From assembly GCF_001458735.1 (NCBI RefSeq), contig NZ_CZQA01000008.1:248001-312000 (forward strand): a stretch of DNA of 64,000 nt, read 5' to 3'. This DNA comes from Candidatus Nitrospira nitrosa (GTDB taxonomy: Bacteria > Nitrospirota > Nitrospiria > Nitrospirales > Nitrospiraceae). The notes below the pieces were generated by a model, which saw only the letters and a program-made list of their open reading frames with translations, was not told where the DNA came from and did no database searches. A program made the position numbers and the translations under genes. Positions 45,189 through 52,149 of this stretch are shown here, one piece after another; the stretch's first letter is position 1, and every line of letters begins with the position of its first letter.

Positions 45189-45443
45189 ATGGGAACGACA
45201 CGAAAGACGATCACGGTGACAGAACAACAGGATCAATGGATCAAGGCCCAGATCGAATGTGGAAAGTTTACGAACGACAGCGAATACATCCGAGATCTGA
45301 TTCGACGCGATCAGGATAGCGCCACATTTCAGACGTTGAAAGATGCTATTCAGGAAGGGTTGGACAGCGGAATCAGTGATCGTACTGTGCCACAGATTAT
45401 GGAGGACGTCGAAGCGCGGCTGAGATCGAATGGCCGGTTATAA
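45189..45443 (+). CDS. parD: ParD-family antitoxin
   Basis: 84 residues, a ribbon-helix-helix protein with TRKTITVTEQQDQWIKAQIE, SEYIRDLIRRD and a toxin-binding C-terminal helix. GGAGGT lies before the ATG. ParD both neutralises ParE and represses the shared promoter. It overlaps the toxin gene by 14 bases. TA pairs like this are common as stabilising units in cassette arrays. Confidence 0.93.
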   Translation: MGTTRKTITVTEQQDQWIKAQIECGKFTNDSEYIRDLIRRDQDSATFQTLKDAIQEGLDSGISDRTVPQIMEDVEARLRSNGRL

Positions 45444-45720
45444 CCTCTCGTCAAAGGCCGCTGCCGATCTCGAGAGTATCTACGAATATACGATCCTTCA
45501 GTTTGGGCTGGAGCAGGCGCGGGGTTATCTCTTTGGCTTGCACGAACGGTTTCAGGCGCTAGCAGCGCATCCAACGCAAGGGCGCAGGGCTGATGAACTT
45601 GCCCCAGGATTGCGGCGGGTTGAGTATCAGTCCCACATCGTCTTTTATATTTCCATGGACAACGGCATTCGAATCGTGCGTGTACTCCACCAACGCATGG
45701 ACGTAACACGGCATCTGTAG
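45430..45720 (+). CDS. parE: ParE-family toxin
   Basis: 96 residues of the RelE/ParE fold: SSKAAADLESIYEYTILQFG, AHPTQGRRADELAPGLRRVE and a C-terminal VFYISMDNGIRIVRVLHQRM. ParE toxins poison DNA gyrase. Complete, with no sign of inactivation. It ends 26 bases before an attC-like block. Confidence 0.93.
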   Translation: MAGYNLSSKAAADLESIYEYTILQFGLEQARGYLFGLHERFQALAAHPTQGRRADELAPGLRRVEYQSHIVFYISMDNGIRIVRVLHQRMDVTRHL

Positions 45721-45746
45721 CAACAGCATAGGAGGCTCTCCGAGAA

Positions 45747-45868
45747 ATCCTGTAGTCACAACTCATTGAAACTACAACGGGCAGGCGTATTCTTCACACA
45801 CCGTAGTACGGTCTTATATGGACGGAAACGATCGGATCCAGCTCCTACGAATCCGTCTAAACATTGTT
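45747..45868 (+). repeat. attC-like intergenic block 2
   Basis: CCTGTAGTCACAACTCATTG is close to the corresponding parts of blocks 3 and 4, followed by GGGCAGGCGTATT and, at the right end, GAATCCGTCTAAACATTGTT. The next start codon follows 14 bases after the last GTT. Confidence 0.6.
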
Positions 45869-45881
45869 CGCTGCAAGACCT

Positions 45882-46517
45882 ATGGAATACGAGAAGTGGC
45901 GCGATGACATCTTTGGACAGCCGGTCGGTTCCGATCCGGTCATGCTCGATCTACTTCCGGAAACATATTCTGTCTCGCCCGACGAGCACTTCGCTCATAT
46001 CGATCGCGCACTCTCGGACCCGCAAATCCATGAATTGTTCAACTCAGACCAGATTGGAACTGGGCTGCAATTGATCTATTCGAACTCGTGTAGTGACATT
46101 TGCTTCTGCTACATCAACGCGGGCGACGAGGCGCGTCGAGTTTCCGGGATCGCGAAGCTCAATGATTTATACGCCAAGTATTTCGATCGCTACTGTTTGT
46201 CACCGGTTGGCAGCATTGGCAATGATCACCTCAATGGTGGGATTGGCTATCTCTGTTACATGCTCTGGGATCTATTCGTCCTCTATCCCGGAAATGCCTC
46301 GCCTGCGATGGTGTCCGCGGCACTCGGGGTAATGTCTAACGCCTTACAGATGAAAAACGATAATTGCATCGTGTCTGCGATACATGGTCTGGGACACTGG
46401 GCAACGGATGTACCTCGCGCGCCGCAGGTGCTGCGACAATGGTTGCGGAAGCCGACGACGACAAATCCCACCGTAATCTCTTATGCGAAAGAGGCTACCA
46501 CAGGCTGCATCCTGTAG
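45882..46517 (+). CDS. Hypothetical protein, 211 residues
   Basis: Soluble protein starting MEYEKWRDDIFGQPVG. A central run of conserved-looking residues, CFCYINAGDEARRVSGIAKL and LGHWATDVPRAP, does not match a family I know. The ATG at 45882 is the first Met after the cassette boundary. The gene occupies a cassette of its own between two repeat blocks. Confidence 0.7.
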   Translation: MEYEKWRDDIFGQPVGSDPVMLDLLPETYSVSPDEHFAHIDRALSDPQIHELFNSDQIGTGLQLIYSNSCSDICFCYINAGDEARRVSGIAKLNDLYAKYFDRYCLSPVGSIGNDHLNGGIGYLCYMLWDLFVLYPGNASPAMVSAALGVMSNALQMKNDNCIVSAIHGLGHWATDVPRAPQVLRQWLRKPTTTNPTVISYAKEATTGCIL

Positions 46518-46524
46518 GGCGGCG

Positions 46525-46705
46525 AACTAGGCGTTGCACACGAGCGGACGGCAACGTCGGTGTGGGGTCAACATCACATGTGCCCGCCTGGTGAACGCGG
46601 TCGTCAATGCACAGGGCTGAGGACCGCTTTATGGCGTTCCGATCTCGTCGCCGAACTTCCGCTTGTGGTCGAATGCCTACGGTCGCAAAGTGGAGCGTCA
46701 GACGT
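46525..46705 (+). repeat. Cassette 3' block, copy 2
   Basis: Directly after the stop: GGCGTTGCACACGAGCGGAC with the complement GCAACG nearby, attC-like. Then CAGGGCTGAGGACCGCTTTA at about 46611 and TCGCCGAACTTCCGCTTGTG, the phrases shared with the other copies. The right-hand part with the GTT core is missing. Confidence 0.55.
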
Positions 46706-46792
46706 TCTGTGTAATAACCGGTCGGTCATTGCGCACCAAACGGCGGTGGAAGTAGAAGAGAACACCTTACGCCCGCATGAAGGAGGCGTCCC

Positions 46793-46996
46793 ATGGACAA
46801 TGATCTCCCCTCTTCCCTCTACGCCCTGGGTGCGACGTTCTTATATTTCCTTCCAACCTTTCTCGCCCTCGCACGAGGCCACCCCAACTCCTTCCTGCTT
46901 GCGATCGTGAATCTCTCGCTCGGATGGACCGTGATCGGCTGGGTGGGTGCGTTGTACTGGTCGCTCACGAAGCAACAACGGGGAGGGGAATCTTGA
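46793..46996 (+). CDS. Superinfection immunity protein (T4 Imm-like family)
   Basis: 67 residues with two membrane helices, FLYFLPTFLALARGHPN and LAIVNLSLGWTVIGWVGALY, the pattern of the Imm_superinfect family (LPT.IA..RGH, then LNL.LGWT.IGW). The T4 Imm protein in the inner membrane blocks DNA entry of related phages; bacterial chromosomal homologues have uncertain roles. GGAGG occurs upstream of the ATG. Confidence 0.85.
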   Translation: MDNDLPSSLYALGATFLYFLPTFLALARGHPNSFLLAIVNLSLGWTVIGWVGALYWSLTKQQRGGES

Positions 46997-47067
46997 CTGA
47001 GCGCAAGGTCGAAATGGCAGCAGCCTACAAGCGAAAGACGGTGAAGGATTTTCTGATGGCGAAGTAG
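46993..47067 (+). CDS. Possible 24-residue protein overlapping the immunity gene
   Basis: A TTG overlaps the preceding stop (TTGA), and the GGGAGGGG stretch upstream could serve as a ribosome-binding site. The product would be a basic amphipathic peptide ending TVKDFLMAK. Only the coupling geometry supports it, so it remains a weak candidate. Confidence 0.25.
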   Translation: MTERKVEMAAAYKRKTVKDFLMAK

Positions 47068-47116
47068 AAAAGGGATCGAGCGTTGCGATCTTAACAAGCT
47101 GTCTCCCCCCACACTT

Positions 47117-47405
47117 CCGACTGATGACCGCTTTCAGGCTCTGCAACCTCGTCGCCGAACTTCTGCTTCTGGCCGGTTCTTCAACCATCGGACTCCAACC
47201 CAAAGCAGAAGTCCACAACTGACTGCTACTTGAAGAGGGGGGCCTTACTCCGATCCGCATAAGAACTTGCGGTAAGCGGTCCCACGGTTACAGCTCATTG
47301 AAACAACACCGGGCATGGCGTATTCTTTCCGAACTGTTGTGGCGTGTTATTCGGACAGAAAATGGTAGACCCGGTTCTGATGCTGATCGGCCTAAACCTA
47401 GGTTG
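47117..47405 (+). repeat. Cassette 3' block, copy 3, with attC-like end
   Basis: The best-preserved long copy: CTGATGACCGCTTTC, then ACTTCTGCTT with its exact complement AAGCAGAAGT 35 bases on, CCGATCCGCATAAGAAC, CTCATTGAAACAACACCGGG, CATGGCGTATTCTTTCCGAA, TTCGGACAGAAAATGG and finally GATCGGCCTAAACCTAGGTT. About 280 bases closely parallel 49030-49313. Confidence 0.75.
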
Positions 47406-47437
47406 GCAATCAGAACTTGAGCGATTGAGGCACATGG

Positions 47438-48940
47438 ATGAAAGACAGTGCTGAGTTCTTCTTGCGGGACTACCCTTCGACGCTGTTTCCATTGAGAACG
47501 AATCAGTTTCTCGTAGAGAAATATGCAGTCGAGCTGAAGGCTTTCATAAAAGAAAAGATTATCGACGCAGGAGGATCGTTTCAAAACCAGCAACGCGTGT
47601 TTGCGACCAAACGAGGATGGTTTCTGCGCCGCACGGTCAAGTTGGATCCTGTAGCGGAGTTCTTTCTATATGATCTTGTCTACCGGAACCGGTCATTATT
47701 CAGAGCTTCAAGCAATAGTAAGAGAGCGGTTTTCGGATTTCTCATTGAGAGCGGCCAACCTGTCTCAACGCTAAAAGCATACGTAAATTTTAAAGAACGA
47801 GTAGCGTTAAATAGGGCGACCTACAAGCACTATGCGTATTTTGATGTGGCTTCGTACTTCAATCACATCTATCACCACGATCTTGTGAGATGGTTCGAGG
47901 ACGTTGGGGCGACAGAGCCAGACTTAAGCCTCTTTGGCAAATTCCTCAGAGAGATATCTTCTGGAAGGTCGGTCGACTGTCTTCCCCAGGGGCTCTATCC
48001 AGCAAAGATGGTGGGCGCCTCATTCCTGTCTTTCCTAGAGGCATCCAACAGACTGCGCTCTGCGCAAACCCTGCGGCTGATGGACGACACGTGGATTTTC
48101 GACAACGACCCACGAAATTTGGTTTCTGACTTCACGCTCGTTCAGGCGCTACTAAGTGACAGAGGCCTATCCGTTAACGACAAGAAGTCGGTGGTACTCG
48201 AGGGATATGACGCTGCGGCAGAAATGCCAGCTGATTTAGATCAGATGAAGATCGACCTGCTGAGAAAAAGGCGAGAGGAACTGAAGGAGTCGGAAGGCTA
48301 CGGCGATGAGGAAGAGTATGATGATGACGACGAGGATGAGGACCCCGACACCTTGGCGGAGCTCACGGAAGAAGAACAAGAGTACCTCCTCTCGCTTCTG
48401 AAACGGGACAACGTTCAGGAGGAGGACGCGGAGTTGGTTCTAACTCTCATGCGGGAGAACTCCGCAGACTTGATGAGCTTTCTGCCATCGCTCATGGCTG
48501 GATTTCCAGCTTTATCAAAGAAAATTTATCAGTTTTGTGGTGACGCTGAGGACAAGACCGCAATTACAGATATGATCCTCGAATATCTTGAAAGTTCGGC
48601 CCAAGTGACGGAGTTTCAGTTGTTTTGGTTTGGCATGACGGCAGAAGATCACCTCCTCAATACACCTAAAGCGGCAGAACTTCTCCGAGCTCTTTATGAA
48701 AACGATAGGGCAACAGCTATAACAAAGGCCAAAATACTAGAGATTGCTGACAAACGTTTTGGGTTGCCAGATCTAAGGGACGAGCATCTTCGCACGGGCC
48801 AATCGGACTGGCTGGCTTGGTCTGCTGCCATCGGAGCACGAGTTCATCCAAAAGGTCAGAGGAACCAGCTACTCAAGTACTTTCGCAAGTCGTCCCCGAT
48901 GAATCTCCTGATTGGAGAATTTGTGGAGAAATGCTTTTAG
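47438..48940 (+). CDS. Stand-alone reverse transcriptase, defence-type (DRT/UG-like)
   Basis: 500 residues. The reverse-transcriptase core has motif A YAYFDVASYFNHIYHHDL (Asp136), motif B-like LPQGLYPAKMVGASFLSF (183-200), the catalytic pair in RLMDDTWIFDND (Asp216, Asp217, with Met in place of the usual Tyr/Phe-x) and a motif D-like SVNDKKS at 245-251. An acidic linker (about 288-303) leads to a helical C-terminal region of some 190 residues. There is no intron maturase domain and no retron ncRNA evident. This architecture fits the unknown-group reverse transcriptases used in phage defence, such as the AbiA/AbiK/DRT lineages; the class cannot be fixed by eye. GAGG precedes the ATG. Confidence 0.85.
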   Translation: MKDSAEFFLRDYPSTLFPLRTNQFLVEKYAVELKAFIKEKIIDAGGSFQNQQRVFATKRGWFLRRTVKLDPVAEFFLYDLVYRNRSLFRASSNSKRAVFGFLIESGQPVSTLKAYVNFKERVALNRATYKHYAYFDVASYFNHIYHHDLVRWFEDVGATEPDLSLFGKFLREISSGRSVDCLPQGLYPAKMVGASFLSFLEASNRLRSAQTLRLMDDTWIFDNDPRNLVSDFTLVQALLSDRGLSVNDKKSVVLEGYDAAAEMPADLDQMKIDLLRKRREELKESEGYGDEEEYDDDDEDEDPDTLAELTEEEQEYLLSLLKRDNVQEEDAELVLTLMRENSADLMSFLPSLMAGFPALSKKIYQFCGDAEDKTAITDMILEYLESSAQVTEFQLFWFGMTAEDHLLNTPKAAELLRALYENDRATAITKAKILEIADKRFGLPDLRDEHLRTGQSDWLAWSAAIGARVHPKGQRNQLLKYFRKSSPMNLLIGEFVEKCF

Positions 48941-49029
48941 ACTAAGGAAAGCCCAACCATGCGCTGCACAGCGGATCGGCTCCAGCGCTAGCGCGTTTCC
49001 GGCAACCGGTGAGCAACACGGTATCGTTA

Positions 49030-49313
49030 CAGGGCTGAGGACCGTTTTAGGGCGAGGTGATCTCGGCACCGAACCTCCGCTTCTGGCCGTTTCTACGACC
49101 GTCGACACCCGACCCAAAGCAGACGTACACGACTGACCGCTACCAGATGGGGGCTTACACCGATCCGCATAAAAACCCGTGATACATAGTCCCACTGGCC
49201 CAACTTATTGAAACGGCACCAGCCATGGCGTATTGTTTGCGAACAGTTGTAGCGTGTTACACCGTTAGCAATGAGCAGATTAGGTTTCTCCATAGATCCG
49301 CCTAAATTTGTTC
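49030..49313 (+). repeat. Cassette 3' block, copy 4, with attC-like end
   Basis: Parallel to copy 3 over its whole length: CAGGGCTGAGGACCGTTTTA, CCGAACCTCCGCTTCTGGCC, GACCCAAAGCAGACGT, CCGATCCGCATAAAAACCCG, CAACTTATTGAAACGGCACC, GCCATGGCGTATTGTTTGCG, and the end GATCCGCCTAAATTTGTT. The next ATG follows only eight bases after the GTT. Confidence 0.75.
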
Positions 49314-49320
49314 GGATAAC

Positions 49321-49744
49321 ATGGGTATGCCAACCTGGGACAATGCTAAGCAGTTGTTGGCTGAGTACGATGGAATTGCCACTAAACTCTTCGCGGGCGG
49401 TCTTTCACTTTCTCAACTGCCTGCGGTCATGCCGCGCTCAGCGAACTGTCAGTACTGGCTGAGGTCCGTTAACGGCACAACGCAGCATCTCGAGGTCTAC
49501 CCCTTGGTTAGACGCAACTACAGCGGCGCTCGAAATTACCCTCGCCCTTGTGTTCTGGAATCCGATGGCCCTTCCTCAGAATCTGACGGCTGTCGAGTGT
49601 GAGAAACGCGTGAAGGTACTGGAATCGTTAGCAGAAGCCTGTCGGACAGGCGCTCCCGTCGCCCCATGCATTCTGGCACCCGAGGACAACGGGTCGACGG
49701 AAGAACAACCTGAGAGACATGATGTGTGCGTGGTCGTATGGTGA
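49321..49744 (+). pseudogene. Hypothetical cassette gene with a frameshift
   Basis: A frame from MGMPTWDNAKQLLAEYDGIA to about residue 60 (HLEVYP) continues convincingly in the +1 frame as LDATTAALEITLALVFWNPM and on to PERHDVCVVVW and a stop at 49744. The shift is at or near the CCCC run at 49500-49503. The joined product would be about 140 residues of no known family. A sequencing error or programmed shift is possible, but decay is simplest. Confidence 0.6.
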
Positions 49745-49788
49745 GCCTCGGGGCCGTTAGCCTTGAAAAGGCGGAGGAGGTGAGCAGC

Positions 49789-50277
49789 ATGACCGAAGAC
49801 AACCCTGGTTATGGGGCAAGGTATGAGAAGAATTTGCAGCCGTTCCTTATCGAGATTTCGTCTGAAAAACTCCAAATGTCGAGAAATGTGTCATTTGCCA
49901 GTGCGGGTGTGGCATTGGCTGTGCTTTTGGCATCTTCGCAGATTAAACAGGATTCGGCTTTGATCGCCATCTCCTTAGCATCGGTCGCGACCTCAATCCC
50001 CTGGTTTCTGCTCAATGCAGTGGTTTCTGAAAATCACATCTGGGGTGGCCCCAAATGCTATCCTAACTACTCCGCCTGGGTACTGAAGCCAATCAGTAGT
50101 GCTATGATTCTCGGCCCTTTTTTCTTGCTCTTTCTCGGCCTATGTTGCTTTGTGTTATTTCTTAGCAAAATTGCGGGCGTCTTGTTCCTCGCTAGCAGTA
50201 TATTTGCATTTCAATACAACTTGAGGGTTCAAGATGAACTCGCAGAGTATTTAAGAAGTACTCAGGGAAAAACCTAA
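49789..50277 (+). CDS. Small membrane protein, four segments, unknown
   Basis: 162 residues starting MTEDNPGYGARYEKN, with a short cytoplasmic N-terminus and hydrophobic helices near 35-52, 55-75, 97-118 and 120-140, then a charged tail. The very strong ribosome-binding site GGAGGAGGTG fixes the start. Family not recognised. It follows the frameshifted gene within the same cassette unit or the next, as no attC-like core lies between them. Confidence 0.75.
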   Translation: MTEDNPGYGARYEKNLQPFLIEISSEKLQMSRNVSFASAGVALAVLLASSQIKQDSALIAISLASVATSIPWFLLNAVVSENHIWGGPKCYPNYSAWVLKPISSAMILGPFFLLFLGLCCFVLFLSKIAGVLFLASSIFAFQYNLRVQDELAEYLRSTQGKT

Positions 50278-50324
50278 TAAATCGGTCCAACTTTTCGGGC
50301 CTCTGCTCTTCACTCGGACGTCCA

Positions 50325-50412
50325 CGGTTGAGGTCCGCTTTATGACGGTGCTCTCTCGGCAGCGTACTTCAGCACTTGGCCGATGGCAGTCCTCGACCCT
50401 AAGCGGACGGTT
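50325..50412 (+). repeat. Cassette 3' block, copy 5
   Basis: CACGGTTGAGGTCCGCTTTA, CAGCACTTGGCCGATGGCAG and CCTAAGCGGACGG repeat the first part of the other blocks. About 80 bases later CAGACGTTAAAC, a proper GTTRRRY-type core, precedes the RidA-like gene by 15 bases. Confidence 0.55.
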
Positions 50413-50507
50413 GCTACATAAGATTGGCTTTAGCTGTATTCGTATTCACGAGCCTCATAACCCAATCTTTGACTCATACATTTCAGACGTTAAACAGGAG
50501 AAAGAAA

Positions 50508-50900
50508 ATGAACATTCAAGGCGTATCCACTCAACCCGACCCCTACGCTCCGTACCTACTCTCGCAGGCGATAAAAACAGGGCCATTTGTATTCGTATCC
50601 GGTCAAGCTGGCTACGATGATAATGGGAAGATCGTAGATGGAGGTTTCGCTGCCCAAGGTGAACAAGCATTCTTGAACCTCAAACGCGCGCTTACGGCTG
50701 CGGGAAGCTCTTTGGATAAAGTAGTGAAAGTCACGATATTCGTAACTGACATGGGTCAGTTCAACGATGTGGTCGATCTACGCAGAAGGCATTTTTCGGT
50801 GCCGTATCCAGCAGACAGTATCGTTGAGATTAAGGCGCTTTATACGCCTGACGCAATGATTGAAATCGAAGCCATCGCGCTCACCAGTGATTCAGACTAG
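50508..50900 (+). CDS. RidA/YjgF-family protein lacking the usual Arg
   Basis: 130 residues with the full family fold: AIKTGPFVFVSGQAGYDDNG, FLNLKRALTAAGSSLDKVVK and VTIFVTDMGQFNDVV. RidA hydrolyses reactive imines from amino-acid metabolism with an Arg in the FPARS-like segment; here that segment reads YPADSIVEIKAL, Asp instead of Arg, so the deaminase activity is doubtful. AGGAG before the ATG. Last gene of the island. Confidence 0.88.
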   Translation: MNIQGVSTQPDPYAPYLLSQAIKTGPFVFVSGQAGYDDNGKIVDGGFAAQGEQAFLNLKRALTAAGSSLDKVVKVTIFVTDMGQFNDVVDLRRRHFSVPYPADSIVEIKALYTPDAMIEIEAIALTSDSD

Positions 50901-51769
50901 GTTCAATAGAACCTAGAACGAAAGGTCGTGAATTATTACGCCTGTCGGTTTTGAGATGTCAGATTAATGAAGGATTGCAAAGTGATATGTGCTTTCAATC
51001 AAAAGTGTCCTCTCGAAGGCGCTGCATGGTCCCCTTTTTATTACCAAAAGACTATAATCGCGTGATGCAGGATGGTAATTGTGTTCAGGATTGTTGACGG
51101 CGCGAGGAAGAGTTGGAGAAGCAAGAGCTGAGGCAGGGAGCCATGGCGATAAAACGGAATGGGGTATTCAGTAACACTTTACACTCACGCCTCTCCGATC
51201 AGCTGCCACTTTTTCTGGTGTCCGCTGTATCGACGGGTTAGGCGGCATCTTGATTGCTCCAAATTGTGTCCGGTTTTGGCCGATAGCGGGCATCTGGAAA
51301 GGTCAACTCTGCCGTTTTTCATTCAAAACTCTTGACCCAATCCAACAGCAAACGTCAGTTCAGGTGTGAGCTACTCACCGCAGATCTGAATAGTTCAACA
51401 TTCCTGGCACGTTGCAGCAGCAGAATGCAGCAGCTGCAGAATGGTGGCTGCCTCCGGCACCGTGCATTTCACCTCCCTTTCCCTTAATAACGCTTGACTC
51501 TCACCCCTAATGCGCCCAGGGTGATGCTATGACGTATTGAGCCACGCCGACCGTCCTATCCTCGCGCGTCATTTTCACTCCCTCCCGTATCCTGCGCGAC
51601 CGATTCCCTGGTCTCCGCCGCTTTTGCGCCGCATGTTTTTCGAACGACCTTTGTAGACGTCTTCCATCCAAGCGCCATCGTCGCTTGGGATGGCAGAGGT
51701 GTCCTCCGCACAGGAGTGGAGCTGAGGTCTCTCGACCACATCAGACAATTCAGAAAAGGAGCCATATAT
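50901..51769. other. Gene-free right edge of the accessory island
   Basis: About 870 bases with no convincing gene. It contains GTGTCCGGTTTTGGCCGATA near 51268, a possible decayed start of a cassette 3' block, and AACTCTTGACCCAA at 51326, which repeats the segment at 41634 on the left edge. The ribosome-binding site of the Fe-S carrier gene is at the right end. Confidence 0.45.
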
Positions 51770-52090
51770 ATGATCACCATCACACCGACAGCAGAAGGAA
51801 AGATCCGAGAGCTCATGCAGGAAGAAAAGGACACGCTTGGCCTGCGCGTCTACGTAAAGGGCGGCGGGTGCCATGGCTATCAGTACGGGATGGCCTTTGA
51901 GTCCGTCATGAGCGAAGACGACACCGTCATTGAAAAAGGTGACGTCAAGGTCATCATGGACTCGCAGAGCGCTCCGCTGCTGGCCGGCTGCGAAGTCGAC
52001 TACATGGACAGCGTGCAAGGCTCCGGCTTTGCGATCAAGAACCCACAAGCCAAAACGACCTGCGGGTGCGGCAGTTCATTCAGCGCATAA
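51770..52090 (+). CDS. A-type iron-sulfur carrier (IscA/ErpA/HesB family)
   Basis: 106 residues starting MITITPTAEGKIRELMQEE. The three conserved cysteines are in GGGCHGYQYG and TTCGCGSSF, which bind and hand over a 2Fe-2S or 4Fe-4S cluster. AGGAG precedes the ATG. It lies 59 bases before the alpha subunit of the ferredoxin oxidoreductase, suggesting that it helps insert the cluster of that enzyme. Confidence 0.93.
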   Translation: MITITPTAEGKIRELMQEEKDTLGLRVYVKGGGCHGYQYGMAFESVMSEDDTVIEKGDVKVIMDSQSAPLLAGCEVDYMDSVQGSGFAIKNPQAKTTCGCGSSFSA

Positions 52091-52149
52091 CGACATGGCA
52101 CGGTGCGCCGGATCGCCGGCCACCGACGTCGATAGGAAGGGAGCCAGCT

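Noticed and set aside
47438-48940. Retron or group II intron
   Set aside because: No maturase domain or intron-like RNA ends were seen, and no msr/msd-like inverted repeats were recognised directly upstream.
42413-50412. The regularly spaced repeats as a CRISPR array
   Set aside because: Repeat units are about 90-290 bases, imperfect, and separated by whole genes; no cas genes.
41580-51769. Prophage or plasmid remnant as the source of the island
   Set aside because: No structural, replication, integrase or partition genes; ParDE here is a TA pair, not a partition system.
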